In this document: positions 40,312 to 46,911 of the stretch, piece after piece
Layout: each line of letters starts with the position of its first letter
How positions within the stretch are numbered: position 1 is the first letter of the stretch
From: Lachnospiraceae bacterium
GTDB taxonomy: Bacteria > Bacillota > Clostridia > Lachnospirales > Lachnospiraceae
Direction of reading: 5' to 3'
Assembly: GCA_017465475.1 (NCBI GenBank)
Contig: JAFTWC010000006.1
Span: 62,001-126,000, forward strand
Length of the DNA: 64,000 bases
The notes under the pieces: generated by a model
What the model saw: the letters and a program-made list of their open reading frames with translations, nothing else
What the model was told of the DNA's origin: nothing
The model's database searches: none
Position numbers and translations under genes: made by a program

Positions 40312-40857
40312 TTATATTTCACCGATACCTCGAGGTTCTTTCGGTTCTTTCACATACTCCGCAATCGGCAGCTCGTACCAGGCTACACCATGCCATTCTC
40401 CAAGCTTGTATCCTACATTTTTAAATTCCCCTAAACACTGAAACCCATAGGCCCCATGAAAAGCTTCACTCTTCGGATTCGGGGTGGACACGCCTGCATA
40501 CACGGTATAGTAACCCAGCTTCCGTAAAAGTGCAATCACCTCGTCATACAACTCGGATGCAATATGATTTCTATGAAACTTTTCATGAATATACACCGAA
40601 AGGTCCGCAGACCACCGGTACGCCGCCCGTTCTCCGTGCTTCGATGCGTACGCATAGCCGGCAATCTCACCGTCTATTTCACAAACAAGCCACGGGAACT
40701 GACTCATAATCCGTTCCATCCGTTCTTCAAACGCAGAAAGCGTCGGTACCTCAATTTCAAAGGTCACCGCCGTATTCCTAATATACTCTCCGTAAATCTC
40801 CAAAATCGCAGCCGCATCCTTTACGGTTGCAAATCTGATTTTCTTTTGACCTGCCAT
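40312..40857 (-). CDS. GNAT acetyltransferase, phosphinothricin-acetyltransferase-like
   Basis: A 181-aa acetyltransferase. IRFATVKDAAAILEIYGEYIRNTAVTFEIEVPT is the typical N terminus of the Pat/ArsN/methionine-sulfoximine branch (the TAVTFE motif). DLSVYIHEKFHRNHIASELYDEVIALLRKLGYYTVYAGVSTPNPKSEAFHGAYGF spans the acetyl-CoA loop and the end of the fold. The usual Q/R-x-x-G-x-G/A loop is degenerate here (EKFHRNHIAS), so CoA binding may be altered. Family members acetylate small amino-acid analogues. The ATG at 40855-40857 follows AAAGGA. It is the last gene of a MarR-GNAT-GNAT unit. Confidence 0.88.
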   Translation of the reverse strand: MAGQKKIRFATVKDAAAILEIYGEYIRNTAVTFEIEVPTLSAFEERMERIMSQFPWLVCEIDGEIAGYAYASKHGERAAYRWSADLSVYIHEKFHRNHIASELYDEVIALLRKLGYYTVYAGVSTPNPKSEAFHGAYGFQCLGEFKNVGYKLGEWHGVAWYELPIAEYVKEPKEPRGIGEI

Positions 40858-40930
40858 ACTGTATCCTTTCCGTCCGAATATGTTTTCTTTATTCTCCGAA
40901 CATACACTCCAAAATCTATACAATGCAAAA

Positions 40931-41860
40931 CTAAACCAGCATTTTTTTTGCAATCTTTGCTGCGGACTCAACCATTTTAGGGCAAAACTCCGTAAACAAT
41001 TTCTTTTCAATTGCTTCTGCGATACCTTCTTCCGTAGATAAATCGCATCCCAACAACTCTTTACACATATAGGAACCGTTTTCCTTTTTAAATTCCTCCA
41101 TAAACCGATCCGACACTTCATTCGTTTTCATACGACTTTCAATATCGTTTTCATCCGCTTGTCCGTACTTTAATCCAAGAGCCATAAGTGCCCCTGAACA
41201 TGCGCCACATACTTCTCCCTTTCTAATTCCGCTTCCAAAACACGCACCGATTTTTAATGCTTGTTCTTCTGTTATCCCAAGCTCCTCTGAAAAAGCGGCA
41301 AAAACAGCCTGTGAACAGTGAAACTTCTTTCCAAATAATTCCTTTGCTTTCTCTATATGGTAGTTAACCGGTTTCTCTGCTTTACGTTCTAACCTTAATT
41401 CAAATAACGTAGTGTTTTGCCAATTCCCAAATCGGTCTTTCGCGACTTTCTCTCTATATCCTATCTCTCGGAACCCACATTTCTTATGTAACGCTATACT
41501 TGCTGTATTTATTGAAATAACTGTAGAGTAAACACTCCAATATCCCCTAATCTGAGCTTCCTGCAACAGATGCGCAACAAGTTTCGTCCCTATTCCTCTG
41601 CCCTGATAATTACTGTCAACGTAAACACTCATTTCAACGCAACCCTTATATACACAGCGACTGGATGTAGGGCTTATTGCTATCCAACCAACTACATACT
41701 CGTCATCTACATAAACAAACCTGCAACTATCGATATGACCATTATCCCATTCTTCGTAGGAAGGACATTTTGTATTAAATGTAGCCGTACCTTTTTCTAT
41801 TCCCTGTAAATATATTTCTTCTACCCTTTTCCAATCTTCTTCGTTCATTTCTCTAATCAC
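40931..41860 (-). CDS. GNAT acetyltransferase fused to a C_GCAxxG_C_C redox-type domain
   Basis: A 309-aa two-domain protein. Residues 1-155 form a GNAT of the same branch as its neighbour (GTATFNTKCPSYEEW; intact acetyl-CoA loop YQGRGIG at 85-91; TASIALHKKCGF). Residues about 166-300 form a C_GCAxxG_C_C domain: HCSQAVFAAF, IGACFGSGIRKGEVCGACSGALMALG, with Cys 182, 207, 218, 221, 266, 272 and 293. That family is a predicted redox-active or metal-handling module of unknown role. The GTG at 41858-41860 was chosen as the start because it sits 9 bases after GGAGG and gives VIREMNEEDW, a typical GNAT N terminus; it overlaps the marR stop by 8 bases. Confidence 0.85.
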   Translation of the reverse strand: MIREMNEEDWKRVEEIYLQGIEKGTATFNTKCPSYEEWDNGHIDSCRFVYVDDEYVVGWIAISPTSSRCVYKGCVEMSVYVDSNYQGRGIGTKLVAHLLQEAQIRGYWSVYSTVISINTASIALHKKCGFREIGYREKVAKDRFGNWQNTTLFELRLERKAEKPVNYHIEKAKELFGKKFHCSQAVFAAFSEELGITEEQALKIGACFGSGIRKGEVCGACSGALMALGLKYGQADENDIESRMKTNEVSDRFMEEFKKENGSYMCKELLGCDLSTEEGIAEAIEKKLFTEFCPKMVESAAKIAKKMLV

Positions 41861-42296
41861 TATTATGTTCCTCCACAGCCAAACAAGCCTCACTATATAA
41901 TCTTAACGATTCTACAACCTGTTCTCTTTTATTCTCCGGTATCTGTTCTAACACCTGTCTAAATTTTTGATACATATCTTGTTCTATTTTTTCAAATCGT
42001 TGCTGTCCTTTGGGTAATAACTGTAAAGTGACATAACGCCTATCTTCCAGAGAAGCTTTTCTTTCCACATATTCTTTCTGCACTAAATCTTCAACAAATC
42101 GACTTACACCACTTTTATCAATCCGCAAAAGCTCTGCTAATTCTTTAACTGATATACCCGGTTTTCTTCCGATCTCAACGATCAAAAAACATTGTGTTCT
42201 ATTCACACTGCAACAGCAACAATCCGTATTATTTATATTGTCAAAGTGACACTCCAACTGTCGTGTATACTCACGAAATTGTTTTACCAAATCCAT
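41853..42296 (-). CDS. MarR-family regulator with a four-cysteine motif
   Basis: A 147-aa MarR protein. The winged helix has GISVKELAELLRIDKSGVSRFVEDLVQKEYVERKASLEDRRYVTLQLLPKG. Before it, residues 24-37 read NTDCCCCSVNRTQC, with Cys 16, 26-29 and 36, an unusual cluster that could bind a thiophilic metal(loid) or sense thiol oxidation; this is inference. It precedes and overlaps the GNAT fusion gene, so it likely controls that operon and itself through the palindrome in its promoter. AAGGAGATG lies upstream of the ATG at 42294-42296. Confidence 0.9.
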   Translation of the reverse strand: MDLVKQFREYTRQLECHFDNINNTDCCCCSVNRTQCFLIVEIGRKPGISVKELAELLRIDKSGVSRFVEDLVQKEYVERKASLEDRRYVTLQLLPKGQQRFEKIEQDMYQKFRQVLEQIPENKREQVVESLRLYSEACLAVEEHNSD

Positions 42297-42325
42297 AGTA
42301 CATCTCCTTCTCAAATATTTTACTA

Positions 42326-42358
42326 ATCATATCACGGATAGTTGCATATGTCAACTAT
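42326..42358 (-). promoter_or_regulatory. marR promoter with overlapping operator
   Basis: On the minus strand TTGACA (42349-42354) and TATGAT (42326-42331) are 17 bases apart. The inverted repeat ATAGTTG-N7-CAACTAT (42338-42358) covers the -35 and half of the spacer, the right size and place for a MarR dimer to repress its own operon. Confidence 0.75.
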
Positions 42359-42495
42359 TTATTTTTCAACCATTAGTTTCATTTGCAAATACGCATAACT
42401 TTTCATTGGCAAGTGGCTGAACCTTATCAACGAGGTCTTTCGGTAAGCGTAATGATTTGTTCTCGTACTCTACATAATTTTTTAATTTTAAACAT
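42355..42495 (-). pseudogene. Remnant of a ribbon-helix-helix (Arc-like) small protein
   Basis: An ATG at 42493-42495 with AAAGGAGA upstream begins a reading that shifts frame within a run of six A. Beyond it, another frame reads NYVEYENKSLRLPKDLVDKVQPLANEK, the N terminus of small Arc-type DNA-binding proteins common in Lachnospiraceae. Removing one A would join the two. After NEK the sequence loses the expected helix and stops, so the gene is frameshifted and truncated, with the marR promoter now occupying its 3' end. Confidence 0.65.
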
Positions 42496-42616
42496 AATAT
42501 CAATTCTCCTTTATATTGCTTATTGTAATATAATTCAGAGTACGCTAAAATATTAGATATATATTATAAAATGTAATGTAATATATAATACACAAACTTA
42601 AAAGGAGAAATAAATT

Positions 42617-43570
42617 ATGCGAAAGAAAACGTTATCCCTTGCCATCATGACAACGATTGCGCTTGCATTTATGGCTTGTGGACAGCCGACAAACGGCGAA
42701 ACCTACGGAGACGACTACGGTGTAAAAACAGAGATGAACGGACAATTTGAGACAATCGTAGATGATGACAAGGACATAACACCGACCGCAACTATCGCTC
42801 CGACAACGAAACCGGAAGCAACGGTTGCACCGACAGAAGAACCTACAGAAGAACCGGAGCCGACTCTTGTTCCGGAAGTTATAGAGCCGACTGCAACACC
42901 GGAGCCGACAACTACACCGATTCCGACAGCAACACCGGAGCCGACCGAAGCACCGGTAGCAGAGGCAAAGAACTTCGAGACTGTGTTAAGAGAGCTTCAC
43001 AGTCTTAAAACCTACGAAGAACGGGAAACTTACATCGAAAAACTGGATAAGTCAAAGTATAAAGCAGAAGAAATAAATAACAATGATTTCTTTAGTAAAG
43101 GAAATTCCTATGAAGGATACGACCCTGATATGGGCGAAACACGCACTTTTAAACCGGATGATTTAAATAGGGCATTTGATGCGTTTAGCTTTGTGTTTTA
43201 TGATGAACTCTACGAAGAGTATGACGATTTTGAAGCACGCTATGGTTATAGCTCTTGGCTTCAATACGCATATGAGTACTCCCTTATGACCATTACTGAT
43301 GTTACCACGGGAGAAACCGATCCTTGGGGCGCAAAAGCACGCTATTCGGAAGAACGTTTAGTGTGGGATGAGAATATGGAAGAAATCATTGATACCGAAA
43401 TCATTGAAATCGTGCATCCGACAATTATTGAGCCTGTTATCGATGCGTATAATTCTATCTTCGCATGGGACAATTTTTATTATTATACCATGATAAAAAC
43501 ATGGGATACCTTAAAGTATTATGACGATATCTATACTCCGCAGACAGAATTTGAGACGGAGCATCACTAG
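42617..43570 (+). CDS. Acidic lipoprotein of unknown function
   Basis: A 317-aa lipoprotein (lipobox AFMAC, Cys21). Residues 50-118 are a Thr/Pro/Glu linker. The rest (about 119-317) is acidic and rich in Tyr, Asp and Glu (RTFKPDDLNRAFDAFSFVFYDELYEEYDDFEARYGYSSW), with no family I recognise. It has a strong AAAGGAG and an AT-rich upstream region full of TATA-like words, from which I cannot pick one promoter. The coding sequence is more A-rich than the neighbouring genes (CAACCGACA-type and GAA/AAA codons), which fits recent arrival. It lies between the RHH remnant and the tRNA-Gly-linked hairpin array. Confidence 0.75.
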   Translation: MRKKTLSLAIMTTIALAFMACGQPTNGETYGDDYGVKTEMNGQFETIVDDDKDITPTATIAPTTKPEATVAPTEEPTEEPEPTLVPEVIEPTATPEPTTTPIPTATPEPTEAPVAEAKNFETVLRELHSLKTYEERETYIEKLDKSKYKAEEINNNDFFSKGNSYEGYDPDMGETRTFKPDDLNRAFDAFSFVFYDELYEEYDDFEARYGYSSWLQYAYEYSLMTITDVTTGETDPWGAKARYSEERLVWDENMEEIIDTEIIEIVHPTIIEPVIDAYNSIFAWDNFYYYTMIKTWDTLKYYDDIYTPQTEFETEHH

Positions 43571-43595
43571 TCAACAATAGATAAACGAAAGAGAT

Positions 43596-43833
43596 GCGCA
43601 AGACATTGCTCAACCGTCAAAAATCACGACTAAGTTAGTCAGCGCAAGACGTCCCACAACGTCCGGTGGACGTTGGCCCTGGGACCGACCGAGCCGGCAG
43701 GCGAGAAACCCACGAGGTCCGGTGGACCTCGGTAATGCGCCGACCGGAGCGAAGCGGAGACTTCGAACCTCGGGGACGTGAGCGCTTGCGCTCACGAAAA
43801 GAACAGGACAGTATCAATGATACTGTCCTGTTC
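43596..43833. repeat. GC-rich hairpin array carrying copies of the tRNA-Gly 3' end
   Basis: This gene-free stretch contains: GCGCAAGAC at 43596-43604 and AGCGCAAGACG at 43641-43651, both copies of the tRNA-Gly acceptor/T-arm end (43843-43853); two 19-nt hairpins with an identical TCCGGTGGA core at 43657-43675 and 43713-43731; GTGAGCGC-TT-GCGCTCAC at 43778-43795; and a 15-bp stem at 43801-43833. Bases 43641-43655 can also pair with parts of 43773-43791 to enclose the array. It is far richer in GC than its surroundings. Origin and role are unknown. Confidence 0.7.
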
Positions 43834-43839
43834 TTTTCT
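43797..43839. terminator. Bidirectional terminator after tRNA-Gly
   Basis: GAACAGGACAGTATC (43801-43815) and its exact complement (43819-43833) with loop AAT; A4 precedes and TTTTCTT follows, so it can end both the tRNA transcript (minus) and the lipoprotein mRNA (plus). Confidence 0.85.
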
Positions 43840-43842
43840 TAG

Positions 43843-43914
43843 AGCGCAAGACGGGATTCGAACCCGCGACCCTCGCCTTGGCAAGGCGATACTCCACCAC
43901 TGAGCCACTTGCGC
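43843..43914 (-). tRNA. tRNA-Gly (anticodon GCC)
   Basis: On the minus strand a 72-nt cloverleaf is seen: acceptor GCGCAAG/CTTGCGC with discriminator T, D arm, anticodon stem TCGCC/GGCGA around TTGCCAA (anticodon GCC), and T arm GCGGG-TTCGAAT-CCCGT. The 3' CCA is not encoded. Confidence 0.97.
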
Positions 43915-44038
43915 ATTTCTTATGAGGTACCGTGCTCTCTGCTTGGTACTCTCATACTATACACCCTTTCCTTGGATTTGTCAACAAAAAATTAAAAGTT
44001 TAAATATTTCGAACAATTCTTGATTTTTCTGTCAAATC

Positions 44039-44989
44039 TTACCCTGCAAAGATTCCGGAAATCCATCCGTACACCAACACCATCAACGGGATACAAAGGA
44101 TACTTGCAATGGTGGTTACCGTAAACACATTGGAAGCGGTTTTTGCATCTCCCCCGAACCGGTTTGCAAACAACATGCCGTTTGCACCGCTTGGACAAGC
44201 CGACAAAATAAGAATCGTAGTCTTTAGTTTTTCATCAAAAGGAAGCACCAAAAGCACAAATATCATAAAAAACGGAACGGCCAAACATTTCATGGCACTG
44301 ACCACATACACTCTTCCTCTTCGAAGGGCACCAAGCAAGTCTCCCTGTGCAATGTAAATGCCGGACACAATCATGGCTAACGGTGTGTTCATGGAAGAGA
44401 TATAGCCAATGGCCGACTTTAACTGGGACGGCACGGGAACCTGCAAAAAATACACTAACAAACCGATTACAATGCAAAACATGGTCGGAGTCAAAAAGGG
44501 CTTCATCTTTTCTTTAAAACTTCTTTGTTCCGTACTCTTCCCCCGCATCAAAGCCAATCCGTAGGTCCATACAAATAAATTAAACATAGTAATATAGGTG
44601 GTACAATAAATCACACCGATATCCCCAAATACCGCATCTGCCAAAGGAATGCCCATAAATCCGCAATTGGTAAAAATCACGGTAAAACGTTCCGTATTAA
44701 AACTCTCTTTCTTACTTCCGAGTTTTAATACATAAGACACCAAAATGCCGATGCATATACTGATTGCGGAAAGTAAAAAACCAAGAAACATATTCTTTGT
44801 AATGGTGGCATCGTATTCCATACTGTACGTATCCAAAATTAAAAGCGGAGCAACCACATATAGCACCACACCAGCCATTTGCCGGTTGCCTTCATCGGTT
44901 ATCATACCGATTTTATATAACAGCATTCCGGTGGCCAGCAACAAAAACATTACCACTACCTGATTTGTCAAAATCCCTGCAAGTTCCAT
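44039..44989 (-). CDS. AEC-family transporter (auxin efflux carrier/malate permease type)
   Basis: A 316-aa membrane protein with about ten transmembrane segments: FLLLATGMLLYKIGMITDEGNRQMAGVVLYVVAPLLIL at the N terminus, TNCGFMGIPLADAVFG, and LSACPSGANGMLFANRFGGDAKTASNVFTVTTIASILCIPL at the C terminus, which are AEC signatures. Bacterial members move malate, malonate or other organic acids; the substrate is not evident. GGAAG lies 9 bases before the ATG. It is a single-gene unit on the minus strand, ending 124 bases from tRNA-Gly. Confidence 0.9.
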   Translation of the reverse strand: MELAGILTNQVVVMFLLLATGMLLYKIGMITDEGNRQMAGVVLYVVAPLLILDTYSMEYDATITKNMFLGFLLSAISICIGILVSYVLKLGSKKESFNTERFTVIFTNCGFMGIPLADAVFGDIGVIYCTTYITMFNLFVWTYGLALMRGKSTEQRSFKEKMKPFLTPTMFCIVIGLLVYFLQVPVPSQLKSAIGYISSMNTPLAMIVSGIYIAQGDLLGALRRGRVYVVSAMKCLAVPFFMIFVLLVLPFDEKLKTTILILSACPSGANGMLFANRFGGDAKTASNVFTVTTIASILCIPLMVLVYGWISGIFAG

Positions 44990-45151
44990 TTCTGTATACT
45001 TCCTTTCTCCTGCACTCAGACCTGTCCGTCCTGTTTTCTTCGTCCGCTCTTTACATTTTCTCTCACCTATGCTACAATTTAGCCGCGTCGATTCTCACAC
45101 GCACAAAATTGCTTACATCATTATTATAGTTACATAGGAAAGGAGCTTCCC

Positions 45152-45328
45152 ATGCAATTACCGAAAGACCCTGTTATTTTACTTAGTTATATCAATACCC
45201 AGTTACGTGACAACTATGCAAGTCTTGCAGAGTTTTGTACCGCCAACGATTGTAATGACGAAGACATTATAAAAGCCCTGGAACGCATCGACTACCGATA
45301 CAATCCGGATACGAACCAATTCTGCTAA
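45152..45328 (+). CDS. DUF4250 small protein
   Basis: A 58-aa protein starting MQLPKDPVILLSYINTQLRDNY, then SLAEFC and a C-terminal ALERIDYRYNPDTNQF, the full pattern of DUF4250 domain proteins, which are widespread in clostridia and have no known function. AAAGGAG lies 9 bases before the ATG, and a hairpin with T-rich tail follows. It is predicted helical and cytoplasmic. It stands alone between divergent AEC and convergent hisF genes. Confidence 0.88.
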   Translation: MQLPKDPVILLSYINTQLRDNYASLAEFCTANDCNDEDIIKALERIDYRYNPDTNQFC

Positions 45329-45369
45329 TTGTTTGAATGACACTCATTCCCGTCGTATTCTTCAAAAAA

Positions 45370-45403
45370 CACCTGCCCCTAAGGACAGGCGTTTTCTTTT
45401 TTC
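45370..45403 (+). terminator. Terminator of the DUF4250 gene
   Basis: CACCTGCCC and GGACAGGCG pair with one mismatch around CTAA; GTTTTCTTTTTT follows. Confidence 0.7.
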
Positions 45404-45447
45404 GAACGCTTACGATTCTTAGTAAAAGTCGCCCATTTGCCGATTTC

Positions 45448-46209
45448 CTACAGACGTACGCTGACTCCTCTTCCGCGTAAATACTCTTTTACTTCATTGA
45501 TTTCCAACTCTTTATAGTGGAACAAGGATGCTGCCAATGCCGCATCTGCGCCACCTTCCGTAAGGGCGTCATAAAAATGCGCTTTCGTTCCCGCACCGCC
45601 GGATGCAATGACCGGAACAGACACCACTTCCGCAATCTGTCTGGTCAGTTCTAAATCATACCCGTCTTTCGTGCCGTCTTTATCCATACTGGTCACCAAA
45701 AACTCACCTGCGCCCAGCTTGTGAGCCTCCATTGCCCACTCGATGGCATCAATGCCCATATCCACGCGGCCACCGTTCTTATAAATATTCCAACCGGAAC
45801 CGTCCTCTCTGCGCTTTGCATCAATGGCAACCACCACACACTGACTGCCGAACTTATCTGCCGCATCCGCAATGAGACGCGGATTTAAAATTGCTGCAGT
45901 ATTTACCGCAATCTTATCTGCGCCTTCCCGTAAAATTTCTTTAAAATCATCTACGGTACGAATACCGCCGCCTACGGTAAAAGGAATAAATACTCGTTCC
46001 GCCACACGACGAACCATATCAAGCTTAATGGCACGGGCATCGGAAGATGCGGTAATATCCAAAAATACCAGCTCGTCTGCACCTGCCGCATCATACGCAG
46101 CACCAACTTCCACCGGGTCACCGGCATCTCTTAAATTTACAAAATTAATTCCTTTTACCACTCTGCCGTTATGTACATCCAAACACGGAATAATACGCTT
46201 TGTAAACAT
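45448..46209 (-). CDS. hisF: Imidazole glycerol phosphate synthase, cyclase subunit
   Basis: A 253-aa TIM-barrel enzyme with [17 protein letters not shown] (catalytic Asp11), [42 protein letters not shown] (second catalytic Asp) and [12 protein letters not shown]. It makes IGP and AICAR from PRFAR using ammonia from HisH in histidine synthesis. The ATG at 46207-46209 follows AGGAGAG. It begins 10 bases after the hisH stop; the rest of the his operon is not here. Confidence 0.97.
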   Translation of the reverse strand: MFTKRIIPCLDVHNGRVVKGINFVNLRDAGDPVEVGAAYDAAGADELVFLDITASSDARAIKLDMVRRVAERVFIPFTVGGGIRTVDDFKEILREGADKIAVNTAAILNPRLIADAADKFGSQCVVVAIDAKRREDGSGWNIYKNGGRVDMGIDAIEWAMEAHKLGAGEFLVTSMDKDGTKDGYDLELTRQIAEVVSVPVIASGGAGTKAHFYDALTEGGADAALAASLFHYKELEINEVKEYLRGRGVSVRL

Positions 46210-46219
46210 GTTTCTCTCC

Positions 46220-46825
46220 TTACAGTTCAACAAAATTTTTCAAAATAGCAAGCCCTGTCTCTCCGCTCTTTTCCGGATGGAACTGACAAGCAAAAATATT
46301 ATCCTTCTCTACAGACGCATGCACCGTCACACCATATTCGGTGGTTGCCGCCACAATGTCCGGATCCTCTGCCTGCAAATAGTAAGAATGGACAAAGTAA
46401 ACATACGGATCTTCCGGAAGATTCTGAAACAACTTGGCGCCTTCCTTTACCTTTAAAGAGTTCCAGCCCATATGAGGTACCTTTAATCCCGGGGTATCCG
46501 GAATACGCTTAATTCCGCCCTTTAACAAAGAAAGCCCTTTACATCCTTCCTTCTCTTCACTGTACTCAAACAAAAGCTGTAAACCGAGACAAATCCCCAA
46601 AAACGGCTTTCCTTGTTCTACTGCCTTGTAAATAGGCTCGATTAAGTCAAAGCTCTTTAACTTTTCCATTGCTTCACCAAAGGCACCCACCCCCGGCAAA
46701 ATCACCTTATCCGCTTTTGCGATTACCTCTGCATCTCTTGTTACTACCGTTTCTGCGCCCAAACGTAACAATGCCTTTTCCACACTTTTTAAATTACCGG
46801 CATCATAATCAATAATTGCTATCAT
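46220..46825 (-). CDS. hisH: Imidazole glycerol phosphate synthase, glutamine amidotransferase subunit
   Basis: A 201-aa class I glutaminase: [40 protein letters not shown] with the nucleophilic Cys, [16 protein letters not shown] and CQFHPEKSG with the catalytic His-Glu. It feeds ammonia to HisF. The ATG at 46823-46825 has AGGAGG 6 bases upstream, so the in-frame extension is not used. No clear promoter lies between the preceding terminator and the gene; some read-through from upstream is possible. Confidence 0.97.
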   Translation of the reverse strand: MIAIIDYDAGNLKSVEKALLRLGAETVVTRDAEVIAKADKVILPGVGAFGEAMEKLKSFDLIEPIYKAVEQGKPFLGICLGLQLLFEYSEEKEGCKGLSLLKGGIKRIPDTPGLKVPHMGWNSLKVKEGAKLFQNLPEDPYVYFVHSYYLQAEDPDIVAATTEYGVTVHASVEKDNIFACQFHPEKSGETGLAILKNFVEL

Positions 46826-46865
46826 AGTTCCTCCTAAAACCAAATGCTGTTCTCTCATACAAAAA

Positions 46866-46891
46866 AGTACTGTCGGGGCAATGCCCCGACA
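46866..46891 (-). terminator. Terminator before hisH
   Basis: TGTCGGGGC (46871-46879) pairs perfectly with GCCCCGACA (46883-46891); on the minus strand GTACTTTTTTG follows. It closes the zinc-ribbon gene. Confidence 0.85.
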
Positions 46892-46911
46892 ACAGCACAT
46901 TTCTTTTCCAA

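Noticed and set aside
40858..41121. Longer N terminus for the last GNAT protein
   Set aside because: It would overlap most of the cysteine domain of the preceding gene in another frame; the ATG at 40857 has AAAGGA and begins the GNAT fold.
43610..43817. Short minus-strand readings in the GC-rich region beside tRNA-Gly
   Set aside because: They run through perfect hairpins, have no RBS and resemble no protein family.
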